Shown here: piece after piece, positions 7,845-18,400 of the stretch
Numbering within the stretch: position 1 is the first letter of the stretch
Layout of the letters: every line of letters begins with the position of its first letter
Assembly: GCF_000829415.1 (NCBI RefSeq)
Contig: NZ_AP014637.1
Span: 4,357,001 to 4,421,000 of the forward strand
Reading direction: 5' to 3'
Origin: Pseudomonas sp. StFLB209
GTDB lineage: Bacteria > Pseudomonadota > Gammaproteobacteria > Pseudomonadales > Pseudomonadaceae
Length of the DNA: 64,000 bases
Translations under genes and position numbers: made by a program
The notes under the pieces: model-generated
Told to the model about the DNA's origin: nothing
The model's database searches: none
What the model saw: the letters and a program-made list of their open reading frames with translations, nothing else

Positions 7845-7975
7845 CCTCGTCTGTTGACTATGTAATGTCCATGAACCTCATGTCGAGGTTAGGCAGAAAT
7901 CTTCTGCCTTGTCTGCCCGCTGCCGGCGTCACGGGCGTGGTGCCGACACCGTTGCGGTGACAGCCTGAGGAGATT
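7845..7975 (-). ncRNA. Structured rmf leader (candidate Pseudomonas rmf RNA motif)
   Basis: The minus-strand leader contains GGCAGAA-GAT-TTCTGCC (7893-7909), ACCTC-N5-GAGGT nearer the gene, and an upstream AGAAATCT that could pair with AGATTTCT of the first hairpin. Structured rmf leaders (rmf RNA motif) are known in Pseudomonas. Boundaries are approximate and I matched position and structure, not a covariance model. Confidence 0.5.
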
Positions 7976-7979
7976 TCTA

Positions 7980-8389
7980 ACCAATGCGTTAACGGCTGTG
8001 AATGATCGATTTGTCATAAGCACGTCACATTTAGGACTGATGAGCGATAAGAACACCTGTGTTTCACCGGCGAAACAGTCAATAATCCTGCCCCCGCAAG
8101 GAGTTGCGTCGATCAACGGTAAACCGGGCCGGGCGACATAATGGCTGAATGCTTTTAGTTATTATTCGACGAAGGGTAAGAATGTGACTTTATATGTCCT
8201 CAAAACTCGGGCTCACTGGCACGGGGCGATATTTCCCCTTTTGCATAACTGTCGTTGAAGCCTACAACGCTTCACACGGTGGACCGGCACACGTTATGTG
8301 CCACGCAGGCGTTTGCTGAAAAGCGCCTGTATTGAATCTGGTCGGGCAATGCGTTGCCCGCCGCTGACGGCTCAGGCCCTGGAATACAC
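7980..8389. other. rmf-rlmKL intergenic region
   Basis: Apart from the rmf leader, this divergent gap should hold the rmf and rlmKL promoters. I could not place convincing -35/-10 pairs. An open frame on the minus strand (7889-8116) looks like non-coding sequence. Confidence 0.5.
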
Positions 8390-10606
8390 ATGTCGGATCG
8401 CTACGAACTTTACCTCACCTGTCCCAAGGGCCTTGAGGGCCTGCTGGCCGAAGAAGCCTGCGGGTTGGGCCTTGAAGAAACCCGGGAACACACCAGTGCC
8501 ATTCGCGGCACTGCCGACATGGAGACCGCCTACCGGCTCTGCCTGTGGTCGCGCCTGGCCAACCGCGTGCTGCTGGTGCTCAAGCGTTTCCCGATGAGCA
8601 ATGCCGATGATCTGTACGAGCAGGTGCTGCACGTCGACTGGCAGGATCATCTGGAGGCTGACGGCAGCATCGCCGTGGAGTTCAGCGGGCATGGCTCGGG
8701 CATCGACAATACCCACTTCGGCGCCTTGAAGGTCAAGGATGCGATCGTCGACAAGCTGCGTACCCGCGATGGCTTGCGCCCTTCGGTGGACAAGATCAAC
8801 CCGGACCTGCGGGTGCACCTGCGCCTGGACCGTGGCCAGGCGATCCTCTCGCTGGACTTGTCCGGGCACAGCCTGCACCAGCGCGGCTACCGACTGCAGC
8901 AAGGCGCTGCACCGCTCAAGGAAAACCTCGCCGCGGCCGTGTTGATCCGGGCCGGCTGGCCGCGCATTGCCGCCGAAGGCGGGGCGCTGGCTGACCCGAT
9001 GTGCGGGGTGGGCACCTTCCTGGTCGAAGCGGGCATGATCGCTGCCGACATCGCGCCCAACCTCAAGCGCGAGCGCTGGGGCTTTTCGGCCTGGCTTGGC
9101 CATGTACCGGCGCTGTGGCGCAAGCTGCACGACGAGGCACTGGCGCGTGCCGAAGCCGGGTTGGCCCGGCCAGCGTCGTGGATTCGTGGCTACGAGGCTG
9201 ACCCGCGGCTGATCCAGCCGGCGCGCAACAACATCGAACGTGCCGGTTTGAGCGACTGGATCAAGGTCTATCAGGGGGAAGTCGGCACGTTCGAGCCGCG
9301 CACCGACCAGAACCAGAAAGGCCTGGTGATTTGCAACCCGCCCTACGGTGAGCGGCTGGGTGACGAAGCCAGCCTGCTGTATCTCTACCAGAATCTGGGC
9401 GAGCGTCTGCGCCAGGCATGTATGGGCTGGGAGGCGGCAGTGTTCACCGGCGCGCCGGACCTGGGCAAGCGCATGGGGATCCGCAGCCACAAGCAATATG
9501 CGTTCTGGAACGGCGCCTTGCCGTGCAAGCTGCTGCTGCTCAAGGTGCAGCCCGATCAGTTCGTTACCGGCGAGCGGCGCAGCCCCGAGCAGCGCCAGGC
9601 CGACGTCGAGCGCCCGCCAACCCGCGACGAAAGCAAGCCGGCCGCGGTCGAGCAGGCACGCCTGAGCGAGGGCGGGCAGATGTTCGCCAACCGTCTGCAG
9701 AAAAACCTCAAGCAACTGGGCAAGTGGGCACGCCGTGAGGCGGTCGAGTGCTATCGGGTGTATGACGCGGATATGCCTGAGTATGCCCTGGCGGTCGATC
9801 TGTATCGCGATTGGGTGCATGTTCAAGAGTACGCGGCGCCCAAGTCGATAGACCCTGAAAAGGCGTCGGCGCGCCTGTTTGACGCGCTGGCGGCGATTCC
9901 GCAGACCTTGGGTATCGACAAGAGCCGGGTAGTGGTCAAGCGCCGTGAACGCCAGAGCGGCACTCGCCAGTACGAGCGTCAATCGGCTCAGGGCCAGTTC
10001 CTGGAAGTCAACGAGGGCGGCGTGAGGCTGTTGGTCAACCTGACCGATTACCTGGATACCGGGTTGTTCCTCGACCATCGGCCGATCCGCCTGCGTATTC
10101 AGCGCGAGGCCGAGGGCAAGCGGTTTCTCAACCTGTTCTGCTACACCGCCACGGCCAGTGTGCATGCGGCCAAGGGTGGTGCGCGCAGCACCACCAGCGT
10201 CGATCTGTCGCGCACTTATCTGGACTGGGCACGGCGTAACCTGTCGCTCAACGGTTTTTCCGACAAGAACCGCCTGGAGCAGGGCGATGTGATGAACTGG
10301 TTGCGTGAGTGCCGGGAAGAGTACGAGCTGATCTTCATCGACCCGCCGACCTTCTCCAACTCCAAGCGCATGGAAGGGGTGTTCGATGTGCAGCGCGACC
10401 AGGCGGAACTGATCGATCTGGCCATGGCCAGGCTGGCGCCGGGTGGGGTGCTGTATTTCTCCAACAACTTCCGCAAGTTCGTGCTCGATGAGCACATTGC
10501 CCAGCGCTACAGCGTGCAGGATATTTCGGCGCAGACCATTGATCCTGACTTCGCCCGCAATGACCGGATCCACCGCGCCTGGAAAATCACTCCACGCCAG
10601 GCATGA
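8390..10606 (+). CDS. rlmL: 23S rRNA methyltransferase RlmKL (m2G2445 / m7G2069)
   Basis: A 738-residue fusion that methylates two 23S rRNA guanines. The N-terminal THUMP domain precedes the RlmL methyltransferase (DPMCGVGTFLVEA and the catalytic NPPYGER motif). The C-terminal half is RlmK, with NLFCYTATASVHAAKGGA for AdoMet binding and FIDPPTFSNSKRM. The start is MSDRYELYLTCPKGLEG at 8390; the twelve extra residues upstream in frame are not family-like. The gene stands alone. Confidence 0.96.
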   Translation: MSDRYELYLTCPKGLEGLLAEEACGLGLEETREHTSAIRGTADMETAYRLCLWSRLANRVLLVLKRFPMSNADDLYEQVLHVDWQDHLEADGSIAVEFSGHGSGIDNTHFGALKVKDAIVDKLRTRDGLRPSVDKINPDLRVHLRLDRGQAILSLDLSGHSLHQRGYRLQQGAAPLKENLAAAVLIRAGWPRIAAEGGALADPMCGVGTFLVEAGMIAADIAPNLKRERWGFSAWLGHVPALWRKLHDEALARAEAGLARPASWIRGYEADPRLIQPARNNIERAGLSDWIKVYQGEVGTFEPRTDQNQKGLVICNPPYGERLGDEASLLYLYQNLGERLRQACMGWEAAVFTGAPDLGKRMGIRSHKQYAFWNGALPCKLLLLKVQPDQFVTGERRSPEQRQADVERPPTRDESKPAAVEQARLSEGGQMFANRLQKNLKQLGKWARREAVECYRVYDADMPEYALAVDLYRDWVHVQEYAAPKSIDPEKASARLFDALAAIPQTLGIDKSRVVVKRRERQSGTRQYERQSAQGQFLEVNEGGVRLLVNLTDYLDTGLFLDHRPIRLRIQREAEGKRFLNLFCYTATASVHAAKGGARSTTSVDLSRTYLDWARRNLSLNGFSDKNRLEQGDVMNWLRECREEYELIFIDPPTFSNSKRMEGVFDVQRDQAELIDLAMARLAPGGVLYFSNNFRKFVLDEHIAQRYSVQDISAQTIDPDFARNDRIHRAWKITPRQA

Positions 10607-10664
10607 TCGATCAGCAAGCGCCGCTATGCTCACGGCTGAAGCAATAAAGGAGCAGGATGCTCTG

Positions 10665-10694
10665 GCCATCCCGGACAACCGGTTCGGGGATGGC
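10665..10694 (+). terminator. Hairpin after rlmKL, possible terminator
   Basis: GCCATCCC and GGGATGGC form an 8-bp stem around a CCGG-containing loop about 60 bases after the rlmKL stop. A T tract is weak (CTCGATTT), so termination is only probable. Confidence 0.4.
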
Positions 10695-10807
10695 TCGATT
10701 TGTCCAAGTTATGTCTTTCATGGGCTAGGCAAATTAATGGCGAATAGCTATAAGGGAAGCACGGCCAGCTTGACGTCACAGCCTTGTTGGCGTCACGAGT
10801 CGTGAGT

Positions 10808-13204
10808 ATGGCTGCAAAACAATCCAGACCCAGAATCCTCGGGTTCATCAGTGAACAGGCATCGGCATGGCTGGTAGCCAGCCTGGTACTGATGGCCGGG
10901 CTGGCCCTCACTGCATTGCTGGCGCTGAGCAACTACGAGTTGTATCAGCGCCAGTTGCGGCAGCGCTTCGACCTGTTGGCCAGCGAGCGCTTTGTACGTA
11001 TCCAAGAGCGTCTCGACAGCCAGATCAGCCGGCTCGACAGCTTGCGGCGGTTCTTTCTGTATTCCAAAGACGTCTCACGTCACGAATACAATGGTTTCAG
11101 CTCGGCCCTGCTCGATGGCACTCGTGCCTATTCCTGGAGCCCGCGGGTTACCGATGCAGAGCGAGCCGACTTTGAAGCCAAAGTGCGCCGTGAGCAGGAA
11201 CTTGCCGACTTCGCCATCCGCGAAAAAGGCCCTGATGGACAACTGCAAGTGGCCGGGCAACGCGAAGAGTACTTCCCGGTGCTGTTCACTCAGTCAATGA
11301 GTTCGCTGCCGCTGCCGTACGGCTTTGACATCAATTCCGAAACCCTGCGCCACCAGACCCTGGAGCGTGCGCGGATGCTTGGCTCGATTGCCGCGACACC
11401 GCGCATCGAACTGGTGGGTCTGGAACAGGATTACGCCTACGGCGTGCTGCTGGTTGCACCGGTTTTTGCCACGCACAATCGGGATGCGGGCAGTGCTGCG
11501 TTGCGTGGCTACGTGATGGCGGTCATCAGCGTCGGCGAGTTGATGAACGAAGGCCTGCCGACCCAGGACAATCTGGCGGTGACGATGCTGGACCTCAGTT
11601 CGCCCGCCGAACCCGAGTTGCTGTACCAGTCCCAGGCGCAGCCGGCCCAGGCTGATTTGCGGGTCAGTACCCTGCTCAGTCTGGGCGATCGCGACTACCT
11701 GCTTGAGGTGCGGCCAACCGAGTCATTTCTGCAAAACAACCAGTCCATGGCCGGCAGTGTCGCGGTGTTGGGCGGGCTGTTGAGCCTGATGCTCAGCGCC
11801 TTGCTGTTCAGCCTGATCGGCCAGCGCCAGCGGGCGCTGCTGCTGGTCGACCAGCGCACTGCCCAGTTGCGTCTGCGTGAACAACAGCTGCGCATTACCC
11901 ACGGTCAGTTGCGCAACGTGCTCGATGCCTCGACGGAGGTCGCGATCATTGCCACCGATCTCAACGGGCTGATCAGCACCTTCAATGTTGGCGCGCAGAA
12001 AATGCTCGATTACCCCGAGGCGCAGGTGTTGGGCAGGGTCAATATCAGCGACCTGCATGACCCGGCCGAATTGCACGCCCATGCGGCCCGGCTCAGTGAG
12101 CGTTACCGGCGCGAGGTCATGCCCGAGCAGGCCATGCTGCTGGAGGCCGCCGAGCCCGATAGCCATCCGGCCCGCGAGTGGACATTCCGGCGCAGCGACG
12201 GCAGCACACTGACGGTCAATATGCTGGTGACGGCGGTGCGCGACGACCAGGATCAATGGATCGGTTACCTGGCGGTGTGTATTGATGTTACCGAGCGCAA
12301 GCAGATTCACGAGGCCCTGGCGGCCCGTGATCGCCTGCTTGAGCGCCTTGGCTCCCAGGTGCCGGGCGGTATTTACCAGTTCCAGCGCTCGGCCGATGGC
12401 AGTCCGCAGTTCAATTACATCAGCGTGGGGATGTGCCGCCTGTATGAGCTGACCGAGGCGCAAATTGTCGCCGATGCGTCGCTGGTGTTCGAGCGTACCT
12501 ACGTGGAAGACAAACCGCGGGTCATGCGCGTGATGGCCGCCAGTACCGAACAGTGCAAGCCATGGCGCGACGAGTTTCGCCTGAACCTGCCCGAACGCGG
12601 AATCCGCTGGATACGCGGCGAGGCGACCCCGGAGCGGCTGCCTGACGGCGGGATTCTCTGGCATGGTTTTTTAAGCGATATCACTGACATGAAGCGCGTC
12701 GAAGATGAATTGCGCGCCTTGTCGATCACCGACGTGCTCACCGGTGCCTACAACCGGCGTTACTTCCAGGAGCGCCTGCAGGCTGAACTGCGCCGCACTG
12801 CACGTCATGGCGGCCAGCTATCGGTCATCATGATGGATATCGACCACTTCAAGCGCATCAACGACCAGTATGGCCACGCGGTAGGTGATGCGGTGTTGCA
12901 GGCGATCTGCCGCAGCATCAGCCAGCGTGTGCGTGCCGAGGATGTGTTCTGTCGGTTGGGCGGTGAAGAATTCATTATTCTTTGCCCGTCCACCCATCCA
13001 GAAGAAGCCGGCCAGTTGGCGACTCAACTATGGCAAAGCATGCGCAGTCAGCCGCTTGACACCGTTGGCCAGGTGACGGCCAGTTTCGGCATCGCCAGCT
13101 GGCGTCGGGGCGAGGGCGCCGACGCCTTGCTGCTGCGCGCCGACTCGGGGGTCTACGCGGCCAAGCAGGCTGGCCGCGACCGGGTGCAGCCCGAGCAGCC
13201 CTGA
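10808..13204 (+). CDS. Membrane CHASE-PAS-PAS-GGDEF diguanylate cyclase
   Basis: A 798-residue inner-membrane protein predicted to make cyclic-di-GMP. It has an N-terminal helix (about residues 20-45), a periplasmic CHASE sensor (about 60-290, with FLYSKDVSRHEYNGF and AYSWSPRV), a second helix (about 310-335), two PAS/PAC units and a C-terminal GGDEF domain. The active-site loop is GGEEF, with the substrate segment MDIDHFKRINDQYGHAVGD intact, so it should be catalytically competent. No RxxD inhibitory site stands out directly before GGEEF. ATG 10808 is preferred, but GTG 10802 and TTG 10784 are in frame and no strong ribosome site decides. It converges with dacB. Confidence 0.9.
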   Translation: MAAKQSRPRILGFISEQASAWLVASLVLMAGLALTALLALSNYELYQRQLRQRFDLLASERFVRIQERLDSQISRLDSLRRFFLYSKDVSRHEYNGFSSALLDGTRAYSWSPRVTDAERADFEAKVRREQELADFAIREKGPDGQLQVAGQREEYFPVLFTQSMSSLPLPYGFDINSETLRHQTLERARMLGSIAATPRIELVGLEQDYAYGVLLVAPVFATHNRDAGSAALRGYVMAVISVGELMNEGLPTQDNLAVTMLDLSSPAEPELLYQSQAQPAQADLRVSTLLSLGDRDYLLEVRPTESFLQNNQSMAGSVAVLGGLLSLMLSALLFSLIGQRQRALLLVDQRTAQLRLREQQLRITHGQLRNVLDASTEVAIIATDLNGLISTFNVGAQKMLDYPEAQVLGRVNISDLHDPAELHAHAARLSERYRREVMPEQAMLLEAAEPDSHPAREWTFRRSDGSTLTVNMLVTAVRDDQDQWIGYLAVCIDVTERKQIHEALAARDRLLERLGSQVPGGIYQFQRSADGSPQFNYISVGMCRLYELTEAQIVADASLVFERTYVEDKPRVMRVMAASTEQCKPWRDEFRLNLPERGIRWIRGEATPERLPDGGILWHGFLSDITDMKRVEDELRALSITDVLTGAYNRRYFQERLQAELRRTARHGGQLSVIMMDIDHFKRINDQYGHAVGDAVLQAICRSISQRVRAEDVFCRLGGEEFIILCPSTHPEEAGQLATQLWQSMRSQPLDTVGQVTASFGIASWRRGEGADALLLRADSGVYAAKQAGRDRVQPEQP

Positions 13205-13208
13205 AACC

Positions 13209-14678
13209 TCAGGGCTGCTGGATCGACACGGTGGTGGCGTTCAGCTTGGGCTGGCGGTACAGATCGACCAGCACCTCGTCGAGCACCGATGAGGCGCCGA
13301 ACGGGCGCGGGTCGTTGAGGATCGCCACCACCGCCCAGGTGTTGCCGTTGCTGTCGCGGCTGTAGCCGGCAATCGCTCGAACGGTGTTCAGGGTGCCGGT
13401 CTTGATATGCGCCTCACCCAGCAGCGGGGTGCGTTTGAGGCGTTTGCGCATGGTCCCGTCCATCCCGGCCAGCGGCATCGAGCTGGTGAACTCGGCGGCA
13501 TACGGGCTGCGCCAGGCGGCTTGCAGCAGGACGGCCATTTCACGGGCACTGACCCGCTCGGCCCGCGACAGGCCCGAGCCATTTTCCATGACCAGATGCG
13601 GTGCGGTGATGCCCTTTTTGGCCAGCCACTGGCGAATCACCCGTTGCGCGGCCTTGGCGTCATCGCCATCGGCGCTGGTGCGGAACTCTTGGCCGAGGCT
13701 CAGGAACAACTGCTGGGCCATGGTGTTGTTGCTGTATTTGTTGATGTCGCGGATCACTTCCACCAGATCCGGCGAAAAAGCCCGGGCCAGCAACTTGGCA
13801 CCCGATGGCACGTTACCGACCTTGTCAGCGCCCTGAATGCTGCCGCCCAGCTCTTGCCAGATCGCGCGCACGGCCCCGGCCGCGTAGGCCTGATGATCAA
13901 GCAGCGACAGATAAGTCTGAGAGTTGCAGCCTTTGGCCAACTGGCCGGTCACCTGCACCAGCAGGCTACCGTCGGCCTGCGGCACCGGGTTGTAACGGAC
14001 ATCGTCGCCGCACTGCTTGGCGGCGATATTCTTGACCTGATTGTCGATCCGGATCGTGGCGATCGGCGGCTCTACCGCCACCAGAATGCGCCCGTCGTCG
14101 TTGCGGGTCACGAAGCGCAGGGCCTTGAGGTTGACCAGTAGCGAGTCAGGGCGGACCAGAAACGGCTTGCTGTGGTCGCCGCCGTCATCATCGAAGACAG
14201 GCAGTTGTGGCTGGACAAAATGACTGCGGTCCAGGATCAGGTCGCCGGTGACCTGCTGTACGCCATTGGCGCGCAGGTCGCGCATCAGCAGCCAGAGCTT
14301 TTCCATGTTCAGCTTGGGGTCGCCCCCGCCTTTGAGGTACAGATTGCCGCGCAGGACCCCGTTGCTCAGGGTGCCGTCGGTGAAGAACTCGGTTTTCCAT
14401 TGGTGGGTGGGACCAAGGATTTCCAGGGCGGCGAAGGTGGTGACCAGCTTCATGGTCGAGGCCGGGTTGACCGACACATCGGCATTGAACACGGTGGGCG
14501 TGCCGGGGCCGGTGAGCGGTATGGTCACCAGCGACAGTGCGTCGTCGGTCAGCTTGCTGGCTTTCAGAGCCTGCTGGACCTTGGGCGGGAGGGTGGTGTT
14601 GATCGGTGCTGCATGGACCTGAAAAGCGAACGGCAGAAGAACGCTGGCCAGTAACAAGGGGCGCAAGGATCTGATCAT
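13209..14678 (-). CDS. dacB: D-alanyl-D-alanine carboxypeptidase/endopeptidase PBP4
   Basis: A 489-residue periplasmic peptidase of the S13 family that trims or cleaves peptidoglycan cross-links. It has a signal peptide ending near VHA-AP. All three active-site motifs are present: STMK at residues 74-77, SNN in NKYSNNTMAQ and KTG in HIKTGTLN. The ATG at 14678 has AGGG about eight bases upstream; the TTG one codon earlier is ignored. Loss of this protein is a known AmpC beta-lactamase inducer in pseudomonads, though nothing here shows an ampC link. Confidence 0.95.
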   Translation of the reverse strand: MIRSLRPLLLASVLLPFAFQVHAAPINTTLPPKVQQALKASKLTDDALSLVTIPLTGPGTPTVFNADVSVNPASTMKLVTTFAALEILGPTHQWKTEFFTDGTLSNGVLRGNLYLKGGGDPKLNMEKLWLLMRDLRANGVQQVTGDLILDRSHFVQPQLPVFDDDGGDHSKPFLVRPDSLLVNLKALRFVTRNDDGRILVAVEPPIATIRIDNQVKNIAAKQCGDDVRYNPVPQADGSLLVQVTGQLAKGCNSQTYLSLLDHQAYAAGAVRAIWQELGGSIQGADKVGNVPSGAKLLARAFSPDLVEVIRDINKYSNNTMAQQLFLSLGQEFRTSADGDDAKAAQRVIRQWLAKKGITAPHLVMENGSGLSRAERVSAREMAVLLQAAWRSPYAAEFTSSMPLAGMDGTMRKRLKRTPLLGEAHIKTGTLNTVRAIAGYSRDSNGNTWAVVAILNDPRPFGASSVLDEVLVDLYRQPKLNATTVSIQQP

Positions 14679-14885
14679 CAATAAAACCCTGATGCAAAGA
14701 TGAAAAGCCAGATAAGGGTGAAAAAGCCCTCGCTGAACAATAAAGGCGCAGAGGTGGTGAGCATGCGCGGCAACAAGCTTGCATTATGCCCCAAGCGCAC
14801 CGGGCTTCGGGCGCTGCGCCGGGAATTTTCATCTGCACAGGCCGATTCCAGAGCCTGCCGCTGTTCGCCGGGCTGTCGATTGGGC

Positions 14886-14913
14886 AAAAAAAAGCCATCC
14901 GCAAGGGATGGCT
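14886..14913 (-). terminator. Intrinsic terminator of yggL
   Basis: AGCCATCC-N5-GGATGGCT is followed on the minus strand by eight T. It lies about 30 bases after the yggL stop. Confidence 0.88.
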
Positions 14914-14943
14914 TGTTGATCAGCGCTCGGCAACCCTGAAGGA

Positions 14944-15288
14944 TCAGGCCGTCGGGTTGATCGGCTTGTCCGGGTACCAGGCGTCCAGCAGCGGGCTGAC
15001 TTCGACCTTGGTTGGCTCCGGGCGAGCCTTGAGCCAGGCTTCCACGGCTGCGCGCTGTTGTTCGTTGACCGAGCCGCGGTTGGCCAGGCAAACCAGGCCG
15101 TAGTCGTCACCGCCGACATAGTCCAGGCCATTGGCGTCCATGGCTTCGGTCAGGAAGGCGTCGAGGAAGGCGTCGATTGCTTCTTCGGACAGGTCTTCCT
15201 TGAATTCCAGGTTGAGTTCAAAACCCAGTTCCTGGAACTCATCCACACAGAGCTTCTTGCGCAGACGACGGGAGCGGTTAGTAGCCAT
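14944..15288 (-). CDS. yggL: YggL family 50S ribosome-binding protein
   Basis: A 114-residue acidic protein of the YggL (DUF469) family, reported to bind the 50S subunit. It begins MATNRSRRLRKKLCVDEFQELGF and carries the conserved AFIDAFLTEAMDANGLDYVGG-like core (here AFLDAFLTEAM) and the NRGSVNEQQR segment. Length is normal and the ATG at 15288 is clear. It is a single gene with its own terminator. Confidence 0.93.
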   Translation of the reverse strand: MATNRSRRLRKKLCVDEFQELGFELNLEFKEDLSEEAIDAFLDAFLTEAMDANGLDYVGGDDYGLVCLANRGSVNEQQRAAVEAWLKARPEPTKVEVSPLLDAWYPDKPINPTA

Positions 15289-15409
15289 GAAGCAATCCTC
15301 TTGAGTATTTTCGCCGCGCAGTCTAACAGCTAAGCCATGACAACGCTTGGTTGTCTTTAGAGGCCCCTTTCAGGCCCTTAGGGTGTATCCGTTCAGGCCG
15401 GGGTATCGC

Positions 15410-18400
15410 TCAGCTTTTGCGCAACTGCTCCTGCAGCTGTTTTTCCAGCGTCTGCATGACGGCATCAAGATGCTGCTGGCAGGCTCTGACTTGGCCTGTT
15501 GCCGCGACCGGGGTGCAGGCCCGCTCCAGAGCTTCGCAGGCTTCGACCAAGGGGGTCGCACAGATGATCCGCGCTGCGCCCTTGATCCGGTGGGCCATGG
15601 CCTGGAGGTCCGGGCGCTGGTGATGCGGGTCGAGGCCGATCAGCGCCTGACGGTCCTGCTGGTTGCTGTCGAGCAACTGGCGAAGCAGTCGCCGGGTCAT
15701 CTCGTTGCGTCCTGCGGTCAGCTTTTCGAGGCTGCCCGGGTCGAACAGCAGCGCTCTGGCACCATGCTCTGGTGCCGCTGCAAGGCTTGCCAGTCGCTCA
15801 CCCAGCACGCCCAGGCCGATCGGTTTGAACAGGCAGTCATCCATGCCGGCGTCGCGGCAGCGCTGGATTTCTTCCGGTTGAGCGTTGGCGGTGAAGCCCC
15901 AGATGATGCACGGCAAGCGTTGTTCAAGCAGTTCCTGGTCGCGGATTGCACCTGTCAGTTCATAGCCATTCATCACTGGCATGTTGCAGTCGACCATCAG
16001 CAGATCGAAATCGGTTTGCTGCCACAGCTGCAGGCCGACCTTGCCATGTTCTGCGCTCTGGCAGCGATGGCCGAGAAACTCCAACTGCTGGGTCAGCACC
16101 ATCCGGTTGGCCGGATGGTCGTCGACCACCAGAATGTTCAGCGCAGGTGTTGGGGGCGAAACGGCAGGCAATATGACGGACGTCTCCTGCGCAGCGGGTT
16201 GGTCAGTTGCCAGACGCTCCAGCATCAGTTCGAAGGTCACACAGGTGCCTTGTCCTGGACGGCTTTGCAAGTGCAGCTTGCCGCCCATCATGGTGCACAG
16301 CGTGCGGCAGATGACCAGGCCCAGGCCGGCGCCGCTGCGCGGCATTTGTCCGTTGTTGTCAACCTGGGCGAAGGGTTCGAACAGGCGTTGCTGGTCGCTG
16401 GCGCTGATGCCGATGCCGCTGTCCTGAACGCTCAGTTTCAGGTCCAGGTGTTCATGGCTCGATTGCTTGCCGGCTTGCAGCGTGACGCGCACCTGGCCGG
16501 CCGCGGTGAACTTGATTGCGTTGCTGATCAGGTTGGATAGAACCTGCTTGAAGCGCAACGGGTCAATCAGCACGTCAACGTCGAGCCGGCTGTCGAATTC
16601 AAGTTTCAGCGCAAGGTTTTTCTGTTGCGCCAGGCCTTCGAACATGCGCACCACCGCGCCGCTCAGCAGGCGCAGGCGGGCGCGTTCAGGGTTGAGGCTC
16701 AATTGCCCGGCCTCGATACGCGCGATATCGAGAATGTCGCCGATCAGTTCCAGCAGGTCATTGGCCGAACTGTAGGCCACCTCGATGGCCGGGCGCTCCA
16801 GTTGTCCTTGGTCAGCGCGCTTGAGGGCCAGCTCAAGCATGCCGATCACGGCGTTCATCGGGGTGCGGATTTCGTGGCTCATGGTCGCCAGGAAGGTGCT
16901 TTTTGCCCGGTTGGCGTTATCGGCGCTGTCTTTGGCGGCCTGCAGGTCTTCGAGCAACTGACGCCGCTCGCTGATATCGATCCAGCCACCGATGGTGCCT
17001 TGCATCTCACCCAGCGAGTCGTGAAATGGCAGGATCCAGTGATAGATGGTCAGCCGTCGCTGGCCGATGTGCAGAGGCCGGTCGGTGATCAGCGGCGTAC
17101 CGCTGGCCATCACCTGGCGATAATCCTCGGCGTACTGCCGTGCCTGGTCCGGGTCACTCAGCACGCCCTCGGTGACGGTGTGGCCGATGACCTGGTCGCG
17201 CTGCGTTGCAAAGGTTTGTAGATAGCTGTCGTTGCACAGCCGCAGGCGGCCTTCGCGGTCGCGAACGTAGAGCGGATGCGGGGTGCCGTCGAGCATCGCG
17301 CCCATGAACTGCAGTTGATCGCTCAACGCGCGTTCGGCGGCTTTGCGCTGGCTGATCTGGCGGCGCATCCAGGCGTTCCAGGCCAGCAGCGCCAGAAGCG
17401 TCACGCCCGCGCCGAGCAGCACGCGGTAGAGCAGCGGCCGGTAGTCATGGTGATTGGCCGCGCTGCTCCAGGTTCGCCAGCGATCGTGGATGCTGGCCAT
17501 TTCCTGTGGCGTGATGCTGACCAGCGCCTTGTTGATGATCGCGGCGAGTTCCGGGTTATTGCTGCGGCTGGCCAGGCTAATCAGGGCTGGGGCTTCACCG
17601 GCGGTGGCAGTGATGTGCAGACGATTTTCGAATTCGGGTGCCGATAGCAGGTAATTGGCGCTGAGCAGCGGCATGACCACCCCTTCGACCTGGCCGCGCA
17701 TCAGCAGCGTCAGGGCCTGGTGTGCGCTGTCGTAGGGGGTCTGTTCAATCAGTCGATGGTGTTGGGCAAGCCAGGCTTGCAGGGTGTCGGAGCCGGCGAC
17801 GGCGAGGCGCTTGCCGCTGAGTTGCTGCAACAGGGTCGGCTGATCCTCGCCCAGCCGGGTGACCAGTACAAAAGCGTTGTCCAGGTACGGGCGGCTGTAA
17901 GTCAGCTGTCCGCCAAGCGCTTGATCCGGCAGCAGAGCAGCGATCAGGTCAGCTTCCTCGCGGGCCAGTTGCTGGGCCATGTCTTGCGCGCTGCTGGCCG
18001 GGCGAATGTCGAACTGCAGGCCAGTGCGCAGGCGCAGCAGGTCCAGTACATCAGCGCTGACGCCACGCAGGTTGCCGGTGTTGTCGAAGAAGCTCAGCGG
18101 CGCATCGGCAGGGTCGACGACGACGCGCAGTTTTGGATGTCGGCTGATCCAGGCGTGTTCGGCGGCGCTCAGCTGCAGGCTCTGGTCTGACGGCGCGAGG
18201 TCGTCTGCGGCATTCCAGCGCCGCGCAATGTCGTTGCGTGTTTCGCTTGGGATGGCCCGCAGTGTGCGGTTGAGAATCTCCAGCAGGTCAGGATTGTCGT
18301 GGCGCACGGCAAAACCAAAGCCACTGGCTTCGTGCTTGCCGAAGCGCGCCATGCGGATGTTATTGAGATAACCGTGGTTGATCACGTAGCGGGTCGAGAT

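Noticed and set aside
7889..8116. A 75-codon frame in the rmf-rlmKL gap
   Set aside because: It overlaps the structured rmf leader and has no ribosome site or recognisable features.
8218..8240. TGGCACGGGG upstream of rlmKL as a sigma-54 -24 element
   Set aside because: No GC element occurs ten bases after the GG.
8372..10678. A 768-codon open frame on the minus strand
   Set aside because: It lies wholly antisense to rlmKL, which has clear family motifs. Such frames are common in high-GC genes.
10784..10807. TTG 10784 as the start of the diguanylate cyclase
   Set aside because: ATG 10808 and GTG 10802 follow directly and need no TTG; the choice remains uncertain by a few codons.
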